DNA from: Paradevosia sp036499825
Lineage (GTDB): Bacteria > Pseudomonadota > Alphaproteobacteria > Rhizobiales > Devosiaceae
Assembly: GCA_036499825.1 (NCBI GenBank)
Contig: DASYCZ010000042.1
Coordinates: 84,973-148,972, forward strand
DNA length: 64,000 bases
Direction of reading: 5' to 3'
Shown: positions 1 through 9,047 of the stretch, piece after piece
Layout of the letters: every line of letters begins with the position of its first letter
How positions within the stretch are numbered: position 1 is the stretch's first letter
Translations under genes and position numbers: made by a program
Notes under the pieces: generated by a model
Seen by the model: the letters and a program-made list of their open reading frames with translations, nothing else
Told to the model about the DNA's origin: nothing
Databases searched by the model: none

Positions 1-2
1 TC

Positions 3-3000
3 AACAACGTCGTCTCGGGAACCGGCTCCGTCGTCTTTGCCGGCACGGGCAGCACCCAGGTCAACGGCCTGAATAGCTATACGGGCGGCACCGTTATCCA
101 GAGCGGCACGATATCGATCCTGAACAACAACAATCTTGGCGCCACGAATGGCAGCGTGACTATGGAGGGTGGCACGCTGGGTCTGTTTCAGACCATGACC
201 TTTACGCACCCTGTTGCCGTTACGGGTAACGCAGGCCTCAACGTTTTCAGCAACAAGACCGTGATTGTGACCGGCCCGCTCGATGGCGCCGGCAACCTCA
301 CCAAGACGGGCACCGGCAACCTCGTCATCGGGAGCGATGCGACCCTCACCGGCACCACCACGATCGCCCAGGGCACCCTCACCATCGGCGATGGCGCCAC
401 GCATGGCAGTTTTTCGGGCACCATCGTCGACAATGCCAAGCTGGTCTTCAACCGCTCCGACAGCCAGGCTGCCGCCGGAATCATTTCGGGCACCGGTACG
501 CTGCAGCAGCTCGGCACCGGCACGCTGGCGCTGAGCGGCCACAATACCTATTCGGGCGCCACCACCGTCACCAACGGCACGCTGCTGGTCAACGGCGATC
601 AATCCGGCGCCATCGGGCTCACCACGGCGATGACCGGCGCAACGCTGGGCGGCCATGGCACCATCGGGGGCGATGTGGCGATGAAGGTCGGCTCGGTGCT
701 GGCGCCGGGCGGCGAAAATGCGGTCGGCGCCCTGACCATCAATGGCAAGCTCGGCTTCGAGGCGGGCAGCGCGGTCGATTTCGAAATCGCCGGGCACGGC
801 GCCGCCGGAGCGCTTAACGATCTGGTGATCGTGAAGGGCGATGTGGATGCCACCGGGGTGGCGCTCAACGTCGCAACCGTTGCGGGCGCCGCGTTCGATC
901 CCGGCATCTATCGGCTGATGGATTATGAAGGCGTCCTCACCGGCTCGTTCACCCCCAACAATGCCCCGGCCGGGGCCAGCTGGGGCAGCCATCTGCTGCT
1001 GCAGACCGCGATCGATCACCAGGTGAACCTGGTCAATACGGCGGGCCTGGTGTTCCGCTTCTGGGATGGCGCGGGCGGCGGCCGCAATGACGAGGTCATC
1101 GACGGCGCCGACGGCACCTGGAAGAGCGGCGACAATTTCTGGACGGCGGAAAACGGCGACATCAACAACGGCTTCACCAGCCGGGCCTTCGCGGTGTTCG
1201 AGGGCGATGCGGGCGCCGTCACGGTCGATGGCGCCGGCGTTGCGGCCTCGGGCATGCAGTTCCTCACCGATGGCTATGTGGTCAATGGCAGCACCATCAC
1301 GCTCGATTCCCCCATCGGCCCGGAGGCCGTCATCCGCGTCGGCGACGGCACCACGGCGGGGGCTGACATTACCGCCACCATCGGCAGCGTGCTGGCCGGC
1401 ACAGCCCAGGTGGTGAAAGCCGATGCGGGCACGCTGATCCTTACGGCACACAACACCTATACGGGCGGCACCGCCGTCGGCGGCGGCGTGCTGAAAATCT
1501 CGACCGACGCCAATCTGGGCGATGCCGCCGGTGCGGTGGCGCTGGATGGCGGCGTGCTGGAGACGGATACGAGTTTCGACAGCGCCCGCGCCTTCGTGGT
1601 CACCGGCGCCGGCGGCCTCGACGCCGCTTCGGGCACCACGCTGACCCTCACGGGGGCCTTCTCGGGGACGGGTGAGCTCGATGTCGGCGGCGGCGGCAAG
1701 GTGCTGCTCACGGGCGACAGCTCCGGCTTTGCGGGCAAAGCCGACATCCAGTCGGGAATCCTTTCCGTCAACGGCGCGTTTGGCGGCGGCATCGATGTCA
1801 CCGGCGGGCGCCTGCAGGGCGGCGGCCAGGTGGGCGACACCACCGTCGAAAGCGGCGGCACCGTGGCGCCGGGCAACTCCATCGCCACCCTTACCATCAA
1901 TGGCGATTATGTGGGCAATGGCGGCACGCTCGAAATCGAGGCGGAACTGGGCGGCGACGCCTCGCCCTCCGACAAGCTCGTCGTCACCGGCAACACTTCC
2001 GGCTCCACCAATGTGCATGTCATCAACCTGGGCGGCAACGGCGCCGCCACCGTGGAAGGCATCAGGATCGTCGATGTCGGCGGCACTTCCGCCGGCACCT
2101 TCACGCTCGCCAGCGCTTATCTCTTCCATGGCGATGCGGCGGTGGTGGGCGGCGCCTATAGCTATCGGCTCTACAAGGGCGGCGTGTCGACGCCCGCCGA
2201 TGGCGACTGGTATCTGCGCTCGTCGCTGACCGATCCCGTCACCCCGCCGGGTGGCCCCGGCACCCCGGGTGACCCCGGCACCCCGGGCGGCCCTGGCGTC
2301 CCGGGCGGCCCCGGCACGCCGGGCGGCCCGCTCTATCAGCCGGGCGCCCCGGTCTATGAAGTGTTCGCCAATGTGCTGCAGGATTTCAACGGCCTCGATA
2401 GCTTCCGGCAGCGCACGGGCAACCGTTCGTGGGGTGATGGCGTCCTTGATGGCGGCGAAGGCAGGAGCCTGTGGGGCCGCATCAGCGCCGGCCACCGCTC
2501 GATCGATCCGAACGCCTCCACCACCGATGCCAGTCACGATACCGACACCTGGCAGTTGCAGGCCGGCGCCGATGGGCTGCTCTATGCCAATGAGGCCGGC
2601 CAGCTCACCGGCGGCCTCTCGGCCCGTTACGGCACGCTCTCGGCCGATATCGGCTCGCTTTATGGCGATGGCGGCATCGAGGCCACCGGCTATGGGTTGG
2701 GCGGATCGCTGACCTGGCAGGCCCATTCGGGCTTCTACATCGACGGCCAGGCCAACCTCACCTGGTATGATGGCGACCTGAGCTCGGCCACCGCCGGAAC
2801 CAGCCTTGCCTCCGGCGTCAACGGCTTCGGCTATGCGGCGGGTGTGGAAGTCGGCCAACAGATCGCGCTTGGCCCCAACTGGTCCATCACCCCGCAGGCC
2901 CAGCTCAGCTATTCGTCCATCGATTACGACGACTTTACCGATACGTTCGGCGCCGCCGTGTCGCTGGGCAAGAGCGACAGCCTCAAGGGCCGGCTGGGCA

Positions 3001-3299
3001 TTTCCGCCGACTACCAAAACAGCTGGACCGACGCCTCGGGCGACGCCCGCAGCCTCGACGCCTACGGCATCGCCAACCTCACCTACGACTTCCGCGGCCG
3101 CACCCGCACCACCCTTGCGGGCGTAACGCTCACCAGCCAGGACGACCCGCTCTGGGGCAGCATCGGTGTCGGCGGCAGCTATAGCTGGGGCGGCGGCAAA
3201 TACAGCCTCCACGGCGAAACCTCCATCAACTCCAGCCTCGACCATTTCGGCGACAGCTATGATGTACGGGGGACCGCCGGGTTCAACGTGAAGTTCTGA
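3..3299 (+). CDS. Autotransporter AT1, 5'-truncated by window edge
   Basis: Type V secreted surface protein. The frame is open from the first bases of the window, so the first ATG at 156 is internal and the signal peptide lies upstream, outside the window. The visible 1,098 residues are mostly Gly/Thr/Ala-rich passenger with repeated NTYTGGT / GTLLVNG motifs, the passenger-associated transport repeats that fold as a beta-helix. A Pro/Gly-rich linker (about 2247-2330) precedes LYQPGAPVYE. The last ~280 codons form an autotransporter beta-barrel, with alternating aromatic strands (WQLQAGADGLLY, GGSLTWQ, ANLTWYD) and the terminal Phe expected for Bam-dependent insertion (ending FNVKF). The barrel closely resembles those of the genes at 22047 and 53133. 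A segment around 1050-1440 (FWDG ... MQFLTDGY ... VRVGDG-type motifs) also recurs in the 22047 gene. Substrate or adhesion target is unknown. Confidence 0.93.
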   Translation, partial: NNVVSGTGSVVFAGTGSTQVNGLNSYTGGTVIQSGTISILNNNNLGATNGSVTMEGGTLGLFQTMTFTHPVAVTGNAGLNVFSNKTVIVTGPLDGAGNLTKTGTGNLVIGSDATLTGTTTIAQGTLTIGDGATHGSFSGTIVDNAKLVFNRSDSQAAAGIISGTGTLQQLGTGTLALSGHNTYSGATTVTNGTLLVNGDQSGAIGLTTAMTGATLGGHGTIGGDVAMKVGSVLAPGGENAVGALTINGKLGFEAGSAVDFEIAGHGAAGALNDLVIVKGDVDATGVALNVATVAGAAFDPGIYRLMDYEGVLTGSFTPNNAPAGASWGSHLLLQTAIDHQVNLVNTAGLVFRFWDGAGGGRNDEVIDGADGTWKSGDNFWTAENGDINNGFTSRAFAVFEGDAGAVTVDGAGVAASGMQFLTDGYVVNGSTITLDSPIGPEAVIRVGDGTTAGADITATIGSVLAGTAQVVKADAGTLILTAHNTYTGGTAVGGGVLKISTDANLGDAAGAVALDGGVLETDTSFDSARAFVVTGAGGLDAASGTTLTLTGAFSGTGELDVGGGGKVLLTGDSSGFAGKADIQSGILSVNGAFGGGIDVTGGRLQGGGQVGDTTVESGGTVAPGNSIATLTINGDYVGNGGTLEIEAELGGDASPSDKLVVTGNTSGSTNVHVINLGGNGAATVEGIRIVDVGGTSAGTFTLASAYLFHGDAAVVGGAYSYRLYKGGVSTPADGDWYLRSSLTDPVTPPGGPGTPGDPGTPGGPGVPGGPGTPGGPLYQPGAPVYEVFANVLQDFNGLDSFRQRTGNRSWGDGVLDGGEGRSLWGRISAGHRSIDPNASTTDASHDTDTWQLQAGADGLLYANEAGQLTGGLSARYGTLSADIGSLYGDGGIEATGYGLGGSLTWQAHSGFYIDGQANLTWYDGDLSSATAGTSLASGVNGFGYAAGVEVGQQIALGPNWSITPQAQLSYSSIDYDDFTDTFGAAVSLGKSDSLKGRLGISADYQNSWTDASGDARSLDAYGIANLTYDFRGRTRTTLAGVTLTSQDDPLWGSIGVGGSYSWGGGKYSLHGETSINSSLDHFGDSYDVRGTAGFNVKF
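2247..2330 (+). repeat. Short tandem repeat coding a Gly-Pro linker in AT1
   Basis: Seven imperfect copies of a 12-nt unit encode GGPGTPGDPGTPGGPG-like collagenous sequence between passenger and barrel. The equivalent place in the 22047 gene holds PVTP repeats and in the 53133 gene a short PPGGPTGPSGP stretch. The linker is therefore length-variable, consistent with slippage. Confidence 0.85.
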
Positions 3300-3349
3300 G
3301 GGGGGGGTGTTGGGGGGGCCGAACCCCAGGCACCATCCCTCCCAACCAC

Positions 3350-3457
3350 GGAGTCATCCCGGCGCAGGCCGGGATCCATGCGGGAAGTGTCCCACACGCT
3401 GGATGTACGTGGTGAGCCACGGACCTGGATTCCGGCCTCCGCCGGAATGACCCGGTG
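3350..3457. repeat. Family A intergenic palindrome (full copy)
   Basis: About 108 bp. The left half begins GAGTCATCCCGGCG, the right half is GGATTCCGGCCTCCGCCGG followed by AATGACCCGGTG, and a variable centre carries the CACGCTGGATG motif. The halves mirror each other, so each copy can form a long hairpin. At least a dozen full or nearly full copies, plus further partial ones, occur in the window, always between genes. Confidence 0.9.
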
Positions 3458-3527
3458 GGTGTGGTGGGTTGCGCGGAAGTTTCTGTTGTGGCGTGAACCG
3501 CGATATCAGGGATTCCGAGAACTCCGC

Positions 3528-3840
3528 ACCCCTCACCCGACGCTATCGCGTCGACCTCTCCCCGGAGGGGCGAGGTGGCCGAGACATCGGTGATTGCCGC
3601 TACGCGTCTCGCCATTCGAGCATAGCTCTCATAGCCTTCTCACCTCCAATCGCTCCACCAGAGCGATTGCTCCGCCTGTAGGCGGAACGGCTCGAAGTCC
3701 CCAGAGGGGCGAGGTGGTCGAGAGGCCGGTGCCTGTCGTTCTGCATCTCTGATTGGAGCTTAGCTCTCGGGGCCTGCGGCTCTTGCCAGTTGCCCCCTCG
3801 CCCCTCCGGGGAGAGGGCTGGGGTGAGGGGCGGTGCCGCA
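3528..3840. repeat. Family B composite intergenic repeat
   Basis: Mosaic of recurring modules: CCCCTCACCCGACGC, TATCGCGTCGACCTCTCCCC, GAGGGGCGAGGTGGCC, CGCCATTCGAGCATAGCTCT, a CTCCAATCGCTCCACC/GAGCGATTGCTCCGCC hairpin and GGCGGAACGGCTCGAAGTCC. The same modules, in varying order and completeness, recur at roughly fifteen places in the window. No coding capacity is supported, although many spurious ORFs run through it. Confidence 0.85.
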
Positions 3841-3948
3841 GCCACAGATAGGAGTACGTCCCACCCAAATGCCGGTGGCTCCGTTGCCCGCCGCTATCGC
3901 GTCTCGCCCTTCGAGTGGAACACATAGGCACGATCCATCTCTTCCCCC

Positions 3949-4056
3949 GGGGTCATCCCGGCGGAGGCGGGGATCCAGGTCCGTGGTTTACCGCTCGCAT
4001 CCAGCCTGTGGATCGCTCCCCGCATGGATTCCGGCCTGCGCCCAAATGACCCGGTG
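3949..4056. repeat. Family A intergenic palindrome (diverged copy)
   Basis: Same layout as the copy at 3350, with a slightly degraded right half (CCGCCGG replaced by GCGCCCAA-type sequence). It ends about 100 bp before the AraC-type gene at 4158. The rest of 3458-4157 holds family B modules and no supported gene. Confidence 0.8.
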
Positions 4057-4157
4057 ATAAAGGCAAAGGTTCGAGAGCTGCCCGGGCCTCGCCCACTCTG
4101 GAGCCGCAGCCCGCAATTGCGGTAGGATGCGCCCGCATCTTCGGGTTTCGAGGTCTA

Positions 4158-5108
4158 ATGTCTGAAATCGACTGGCTGAGCCATCTCCTGCAAATCGTCA
4201 CCGTCACGGGCCGGCTCGAGGTGCGGTGCGCCTATGCGGCCCCGTGGCGCGTAGTCTGGGACAAGGCGGCGGCCAACGAAATTCCATACCATGTGATCGT
4301 CCGGGGCCGGGCGATTTTCGAGGATCCGGGGACCAGGGTCACCCGTGAACTGGCGGCCGGCGATATCGTGCTGCTGCCGCATGGCGCGCCGCACGTGCTG
4401 CATGACGGCAGCGGGCGGACCCCGATCCCCACCCATCAGAGCGTCGGCTCCGCCGGCTGGATGCTGAGCCAGAATGATGGCGAGGAGGAGCAGCTCGATC
4501 TGTTGTGCGGGCGCTTTTTCATCGCCTCGCCCCATGACCGGCTGATCCGCAACTATATGCCCGCCAATCTGGTGGCGCGCGCCACCGATGGGCATGGCGA
4601 TGAAAGCCCCGCCGTAAGCCAGCTGGCGGGGCTGGTGACGCTGATGCGCACCGAGTCCGCCGGTGACCGGGCCGGGGGCAGGGCCATTCTCAATGCGCTG
4701 TCTTCGGCCCTCTTCACGCTGGTGATGCGCGCCGCCAGCGAAGCCGAGCAGGCCCCCGAAGGGCTACTGGCCCTGGCCGGTCATCCGCGCCTGGCGCCGG
4801 CGATCGCCGCGATGTTTGCCAATCCGGCGCAGCCCTGGAAACTGCCCGAACTCGCCGATCTCTGCGGCATGTCGCGCGCCACCTTCATGCGCCAGTTCCA
4901 GGACAGGCTCGGCTGCTCCGCCCTCGATCTGTTGACGGATCTGCGCATGAGCCTTGCGGCCAACGAGCTCAAGAAGCCGGCCATCAGCACCGAGGCCGTG
5001 GCCGAGATCGCCGGCTATCAATCGGTTTCGGCGTTTCGCAAGGTGTTCGCCGAGCGGATGGGGATGACGCCGGGAGAATGGCGCCGGCAGGCCCACAAGG
5101 GCGAATAG
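4158..5108 (+). CDS. AraC family regulator with N-terminal cupin
   Basis: 316-residue cytoplasmic transcription regulator. Residues ~5-185 look like the cupin_6/AraC-binding domain common in alphaproteobacteria (IPYHVIVRGRAIFEDPG ... GDIVLLPHGAPHVLHDGSG ... LLCGRF). Residues ~205-312 form the double helix-turn-helix (LADLCGMSRATFMRQFQDRLG, then AEIAGYQSVSAFRKVFAERM and the usual GMTPGEWRR ending). Members of this subfamily often sit beside, and control, small oxidoreductase genes. Here the nitroreductase at 5229 follows on the same strand with its own 120-bp leader, so the gene is the likely regulator of the 5229-8398 redox cluster. The effector is unknown. Confidence 0.93.
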   Translation: MSEIDWLSHLLQIVTVTGRLEVRCAYAAPWRVVWDKAAANEIPYHVIVRGRAIFEDPGTRVTRELAAGDIVLLPHGAPHVLHDGSGRTPIPTHQSVGSAGWMLSQNDGEEEQLDLLCGRFFIASPHDRLIRNYMPANLVARATDGHGDESPAVSQLAGLVTLMRTESAGDRAGGRAILNALSSALFTLVMRAASEAEQAPEGLLALAGHPRLAPAIAAMFANPAQPWKLPELADLCGMSRATFMRQFQDRLGCSALDLLTDLRMSLAANELKKPAISTEAVAEIAGYQSVSAFRKVFAERMGMTPGEWRRQAHKGE

Positions 5109-5120
5109 GCGCGCCCTAAT

Positions 5121-5146
5121 ATGCGCGAGTTGATCCTTTCGCGCAT
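5121..5146 (+). terminator. Hairpin after the AraC-type gene
   Basis: Perfect 8-bp inverted repeat ATGCGCGA / TCGCGCAT with a 10-nt loop, 12 nt after the stop codon and followed by CTTATT. It is a plausible weak intrinsic terminator, though the U-tract is poor. A second, imperfect dyad (TTATTGAGA ... TCTCGAAATAA, about 5148-5174) lies just downstream and may be the operator of the nitroreductase gene. Confidence 0.5.
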
Positions 5147-5228
5147 CTTATTGAGATAATTTGGTCTCGAAATAATCACCGATCTCCGTAGATTGGCTCC
5201 TGTCATCACTTGCTGAGGGAGCCACCCA

Positions 5229-5963
5229 ATGGACTACATCGACACCGCCGCCAACGACACCGCAACCGAAGCCGCCGCCGAAATCTGCGCGCTGGCCGGG
5301 ACGGGCGACATCGTGCTGGCGCCCCAGGCCACGCAGCGGCCGCTGCCCACCAACGCCGTCATCGAAACCATCCTCAGCCGCAGCGCCGCCAAATACTACG
5401 ACACCGCCGCCGTCCTGAGCGATGACCAGATCCGCGACCTGGTGCGGATCGGCACCGCGGCGCCGACCTCGTTCCACCTGCAGAACTGGCGCTTCATCGC
5501 CGTCCGCTCCACCGAGGCCAAGGCGCGCCTGCGCCCCATCGCCTGGAACCAGCCGGCCATTACCGACGCCGCCGTGACCTTCGTGATCATCGGCCAGCTG
5601 GCCGATGCCAGCACCGTGCCGCAGCGGCTGGCGCCGGTGGTGGAAGCCGGCATCATGCCGGCGCGTCTGGTGCCCGAATGGGAGATCCCGGCGCGCGGTC
5701 TTTATGACGACCAGCCGCAGCGCCAGCGCGACGAGGCGGTGCGCACGGCGACCTTCGGCACCGCGGCCATCATCTATGCGGCCCGCTCGCTGGGCTGGGG
5801 CTCGACGCCGATGATCGGCTTCGATGCCGATGCGGTGCATGACCAGTTTGGCCTGGGCCCCGACGAGATCCCCGTAATGCTGCTGAGCGTCGGGCCCGAG
5901 CGCCCCGGCAACTGGCCGCAAAAGCCCCGCATGCCCGTCGCCGATGTGCTCGACTTCGCATAA
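5229..5963 (+). CDS. Nitroreductase family FMN oxidoreductase
   Basis: 244-residue NAD(P)H-dependent flavoprotein of the nitroreductase fold. Typical signals are ILSRSAAKYYDTAAVLSDDQ (first helix with the arginine/serine FMN phosphate contact), GTAAPTSFHLQNWRFIAV (substrate/FMN pocket), ATFGTAAIIYAARSLGWGST (dimer helix) and MIGFDADAVHDQFGLGPDEIPVMLLSVG near the C-terminus. The ATG is preceded at a good distance by GAGGGAG. It heads a same-strand run of four redox genes (5229, 6001, 6582, 7484) with gaps of 37, 38 and 131 bp. The role is probably reduction of nitroaromatics or quinones; the physiological substrate is not deducible. Confidence 0.92.
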   Translation: MDYIDTAANDTATEAAAEICALAGTGDIVLAPQATQRPLPTNAVIETILSRSAAKYYDTAAVLSDDQIRDLVRIGTAAPTSFHLQNWRFIAVRSTEAKARLRPIAWNQPAITDAAVTFVIIGQLADASTVPQRLAPVVEAGIMPARLVPEWEIPARGLYDDQPQRQRDEAVRTATFGTAAIIYAARSLGWGSTPMIGFDADAVHDQFGLGPDEIPVMLLSVGPERPGNWPQKPRMPVADVLDFA

Positions 5964-6000
5964 CTCATAACAAAATCAAAAGCTTAGAAGGATTTCCAAG

Positions 6001-6543
6001 ATGCAAAACGCCGCCCAAAAGCTGGATCTGATACCTGCTGAATCCAAGCCCACCCTCGATGCCTTCACCAGGAACATCGGCTTCACCCCCAACATGATGA
6101 CGGCTTTCGCCCAGAGCCCGATCGCCTTCAACGCCTGGGCGACGCTGCTGGGTTCGCTGAGCAAATCGCTCGACGTCAAGACCCGCGACAGCATTGGCCT
6201 CGCCGTATCGGAAGTGAACGGCTGCAATTATTGCCTCACGGTCCATAGCTTCACCGCCGAGCACATGGCCAGGCTTTCGGCCGATGACATCATCCTCGCC
6301 CGCAAGGGCCATGCGACGGATGCGAGGCGCGATGCGGCGGTGCAGTTCGCCCGCCAGGTCATCGAAACCCGCGGGCATGTCAGCGACGCCGATTTCAACG
6401 CGGTCCGCGCGGCCGGCTACACCGAAGCCAATGTCATCGAGATCATTGCGCTGGTGGCCATGTACGCGCTGACCAACTTTTTCAACAACGTCTTCGACCA
6501 CGACAAGGACTTTCCCCTCGTGCCGCCCGCCGGCGCCATCTGA
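6001..6543 (+). CDS. AhpD-like / carboxymuconolactone decarboxylase family peroxidase-related protein
   Basis: 180 residues of the all-alpha AhpD-like fold. The redox-active motif is NGCNYCLTVHSF, with Cys75, Cys78 and His82, matching the CxxC-x(3)-H of alkylhydroperoxidase AhpD and the 'peroxidase-related enzyme' subfamily. The N-terminal segment PTLDAFTRNIGFTPNMMTAF is typical of those proteins. It is expected to reduce peroxides or buffer thiol stress in the cytoplasm. The ATG follows an AAGGA box. It sits between nitroreductase and azoreductase genes, which supports a shared response to electrophilic or redox-cycling compounds. Confidence 0.9.
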   Translation: MQNAAQKLDLIPAESKPTLDAFTRNIGFTPNMMTAFAQSPIAFNAWATLLGSLSKSLDVKTRDSIGLAVSEVNGCNYCLTVHSFTAEHMARLSADDIILARKGHATDARRDAAVQFARQVIETRGHVSDADFNAVRAAGYTEANVIEIIALVAMYALTNFFNNVFDHDKDFPLVPPAGAI

Positions 6544-6581
6544 ACCCGCGCGCCCGCAACCCAAACTCAGGGATCGATCCC

Positions 6582-7352
6582 ATGAACATCCTCCACATTG
6601 ATGCCAGCCCCCGCCAGCAATCGCATAGCCGCCAGCTTTCGGCCGCCATCGTCGAAAGGCTTCTCGAACTTGCGCCGGGGGCCCGCATCACGCGGCGTGA
6701 TCTTGGGACCGATCCCTTGCCCCATACCCTGGCCCTCTACGCCGCCGCACTGGCGTCGCCCGCCACGTTGGCGGCCCCGCCCGAAGGCTCGCTCGATATC
6801 TCGGAGGCGCTGATCCGGGAAGTCGAGGCCGCCGATGCCATCGTCATCGGCACGCCCATGTACAATTTTTCCATTCCCTCGGTGCTCAAGGCCTGGATCG
6901 ACCAGATCCTGCGCGTCGGCCGCACCATGAAGTCGACGCCGCAAGGCAAGGTCGGCATGCTCCGCGACAAGCCGGTCTTCATCGCGGTGTCTTCCGGCGG
7001 CGTCTTTGCGGGCGGGCGAGCCAACCAGCCCGATTTCGTCACGCCGTATCTCACGCTGGCCTTCAATTCCATCGGCCTCAAGACCCTGCAATTCCTCCCC
7101 ATCCAGGCCACGGCCTTCATCGATTGGGACAAGGCCCCATTGTGGCGGGACAAGGCGCTCGCGACACTCGACCTGGAGCCGGTGCGCGAACTTGAGGGCA
7201 TTGACGCCTGCTCGGCGCTGCCGCAGGGCACTCACGGCGCCCATGGCGATACGCGGAACGGGAAAAATTCGAGCAGCGCCGTTACGTCTGGCGCCCGCAA
7301 CTGGCAACGCTCTACGATGACGCCGGAACCTCTATCGAGGGGAAATGGCTGA
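6582..7352 (+). CDS. azoR: FMN-dependent NADH-azoreductase with aberrant C-terminus
   Basis: Flavodoxin-like quinone/azo reductase. MNILHIDASPRQQSHSRQLS is the FMN-phosphate loop and PMYNFSIPSVLKAWIDQ is the family signature. SSGGVFAGG and the FNSIGLKTLQFLPIQATAF segment complete the fold to about residue 195. Family members usually end near residue 200; this frame continues to 256 with low-complexity, family-unlike sequence. Another frame stays open in the same place, up to a stop at 7400-7402, and contains YVWRPQLATLYDDAGTS. A frameshift or remnant of a second gene at the 3' end is therefore possible, but the catalytic domain itself looks intact. Confidence 0.85.
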   Translation: MNILHIDASPRQQSHSRQLSAAIVERLLELAPGARITRRDLGTDPLPHTLALYAAALASPATLAAPPEGSLDISEALIREVEAADAIVIGTPMYNFSIPSVLKAWIDQILRVGRTMKSTPQGKVGMLRDKPVFIAVSSGGVFAGGRANQPDFVTPYLTLAFNSIGLKTLQFLPIQATAFIDWDKAPLWRDKALATLDLEPVRELEGIDACSALPQGTHGAHGDTRNGKNSSSAVTSGARNWQRSTMTPEPLSRGNG

Positions 7353-7483
7353 CCGTTGCGATCGCATCGGCAGGAGACCTCGGGGGCTGGCGGCGCTGTT
7401 GACGCCGAAGCGCCCCCCGCCCCGGCGATCGAGGCGGTCATCCAACCCTTGATTTACCCTACACATGTCAGAGGAGACTTCGA

Positions 7484-8398
7484 ATGAAAGCCATCATAGT
7501 GACAGACGAAGCTCAGGGAACGGCCGGCATGACGCTGGCGACGCGGCCCGAGCCGCAACCCGCCATAAACGACGTCATCGTCCAGGTGCATGCCTCGGGG
7601 TTCGTCCCTACCGAATTGACCTGGCCCTCGACCTGGACCGATCGCGTCGAAAAGGCGCGCGCGCCCACCATTCCGGGGCATGAGCTGGCGGGCGTCGTCA
7701 CCGCCATCGGCTATGGCACCACGGGCCTGTCGGTGGGCCAGCGCGTCTTCGGCCTCACCGATTGGTATCGCGACGGCACGCTGGCGGAATACACCGCCGT
7801 CGAGGCCCGCAACCTCGCGCCACTCCCCGGCGATGTCGATTTCACCGTCGGCGCGAGCCTGCCGATCTCGGGCCTCACCGCCTGGCAGGGCCTGTTCGAT
7901 CATGGGCGCCTCAAGTCCGGCCAGAGCGTCCTCGTCCATGGCGCCGCCGGCGCCGTGGGCTCGGCCGTTTCGCAGCTCGCCCGTGAATTCGGCGCCCATG
8001 TCATCGGCACCGGACGCGCCGCCGACCGCCAGAACGCCATCGATTTCGGCGCGCACGAATTCGTCGACCTCGAAAACGATGCCCTCCAGGACATCGGCGG
8101 CGTCGACCTGGTGTTCGACGTCATCGGCGGCGACATCGGCAAACGCTCCGCCCGCCTCGTCCGCGCCGGCGGCACGCTGGTCGCCATCACCGGCCCGGTC
8201 GAAGTGCGTCCCGCCGATGGCGTGGCTATCGATTTCGTCGTCGAAGCCGACCGAGCCCAACTGCTCGAAATCGTCCAACGCGTCCGCGACGGCAGGCTGC
8301 GCCCCAATATCGGCAATGTGTCGTCGCTCGATGATGCGGTGGCGGCGTTCAACCCCACCACGCGCCGCACGGGGAAGACGGTCATCCGGGTTCGTTAG
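7484..8398 (+). CDS. NADP-dependent medium-chain oxidoreductase (quinone reductase type)
   Basis: 304-residue zinc-independent MDR/quinone oxidoreductase. The GroES-like N-terminal domain contains PTIPGHELAGVVTAIGYGTT and VGQRVFGLTDW. The Rossmann domain has the nucleotide loop VLVHGAAGAVGSAVSQLARE, and DLVFDVIGGDIG corresponds to the strand after the dinucleotide site. Catalytic zinc ligands are absent, as expected for this branch. AGAGGAGA precedes the ATG by about 8 nt. It is the last gene of the redox run and is separated from azoR by 131 bp that includes the odd azoR tail. It likely reduces quinones or enones with NADPH. Confidence 0.92.
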   Translation: MKAIIVTDEAQGTAGMTLATRPEPQPAINDVIVQVHASGFVPTELTWPSTWTDRVEKARAPTIPGHELAGVVTAIGYGTTGLSVGQRVFGLTDWYRDGTLAEYTAVEARNLAPLPGDVDFTVGASLPISGLTAWQGLFDHGRLKSGQSVLVHGAAGAVGSAVSQLAREFGAHVIGTGRAADRQNAIDFGAHEFVDLENDALQDIGGVDLVFDVIGGDIGKRSARLVRAGGTLVAITGPVEVRPADGVAIDFVVEADRAQLLEIVQRVRDGRLRPNIGNVSSLDDAVAAFNPTTRRTGKTVIRVR

Positions 8399-8458
8399 TA
8401 GGGTTGTTGGAGGAGGGGGCACTGGCGGAGGGTGAAAAATCCCCGCTGCCTACCCCAC

Positions 8459-8936
8459 CCACCGGGTCATTCCGGCGCAGGCCGGAATCCATGTCCGTGG
8501 CGGGCCGCCTGCTCCGAAGCTCGTACAGCCCTCTCGGCCACCTTGCGCCTAGCAGGACACACTTCTTTCGCTGGTTGCGGCACCACCCCTCACCCCAGCC
8601 CTCTCCCCGGAGGGGCGAGGGGGCAACTGGCAAGAGCCGCTAGGCTTCAATTACTTTCTCTTTACCCCAACAGCTCTCTCCGTCACCTCGCCCCTTTGGG
8701 GAGAGGTCGACGCGATAGCGGCGGGTGAGGGGTGCCGAGTTCTCAGCACCCCTGATATCGCGGTTCGCGCCATGACCGATGCTTCAGCGCAACCCCTCAC
8801 CCCTTCGGGCCCGCCATTCGAGCACAGCTCTCATGGCCTTCTCCGCCTCCAATCGTCCTACTGGGGCGCTTGCTCCGCCTCCGGCGGAACGGCATCGAAG
8901 TCCCCAGAGGGGCGAGGGGGCAGGAACCGCAAGCTT
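8459..8936. repeat. Composite of half family A plus family B repeats
   Basis: A left half of family A (GGGTCATTCCGGCG ... GGAATCCATGTCCGTGG) is followed by two opposed family B blocks, including CCCTCTCCCCGGAGGGGCGA and GTCGACGCGATAGCGGCGGG. The whole 8399-9047 gap contains repeats and no supported gene. Confidence 0.82.
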
Positions 8937-9047
8937 TGTGGGTCAGGCAATCACCACCAGATTCGCCACCACCTCCCCCGGACAGGCGAGGGCGATGGAG
9001 CCGCCTAGCCAGATCTTCTCCCCCCGCCGTGCCCCGGGGCACTTAGG

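Noticed and set aside
3300..4157. Small ORFs of 60-100 codons in repeat islands (here and in similar islands elsewhere)
   Set aside because: They read through family A/B modules in several frames, giving the same peptides (for example GMTRW, RRRPES) at many loci, with no ribosome sites.
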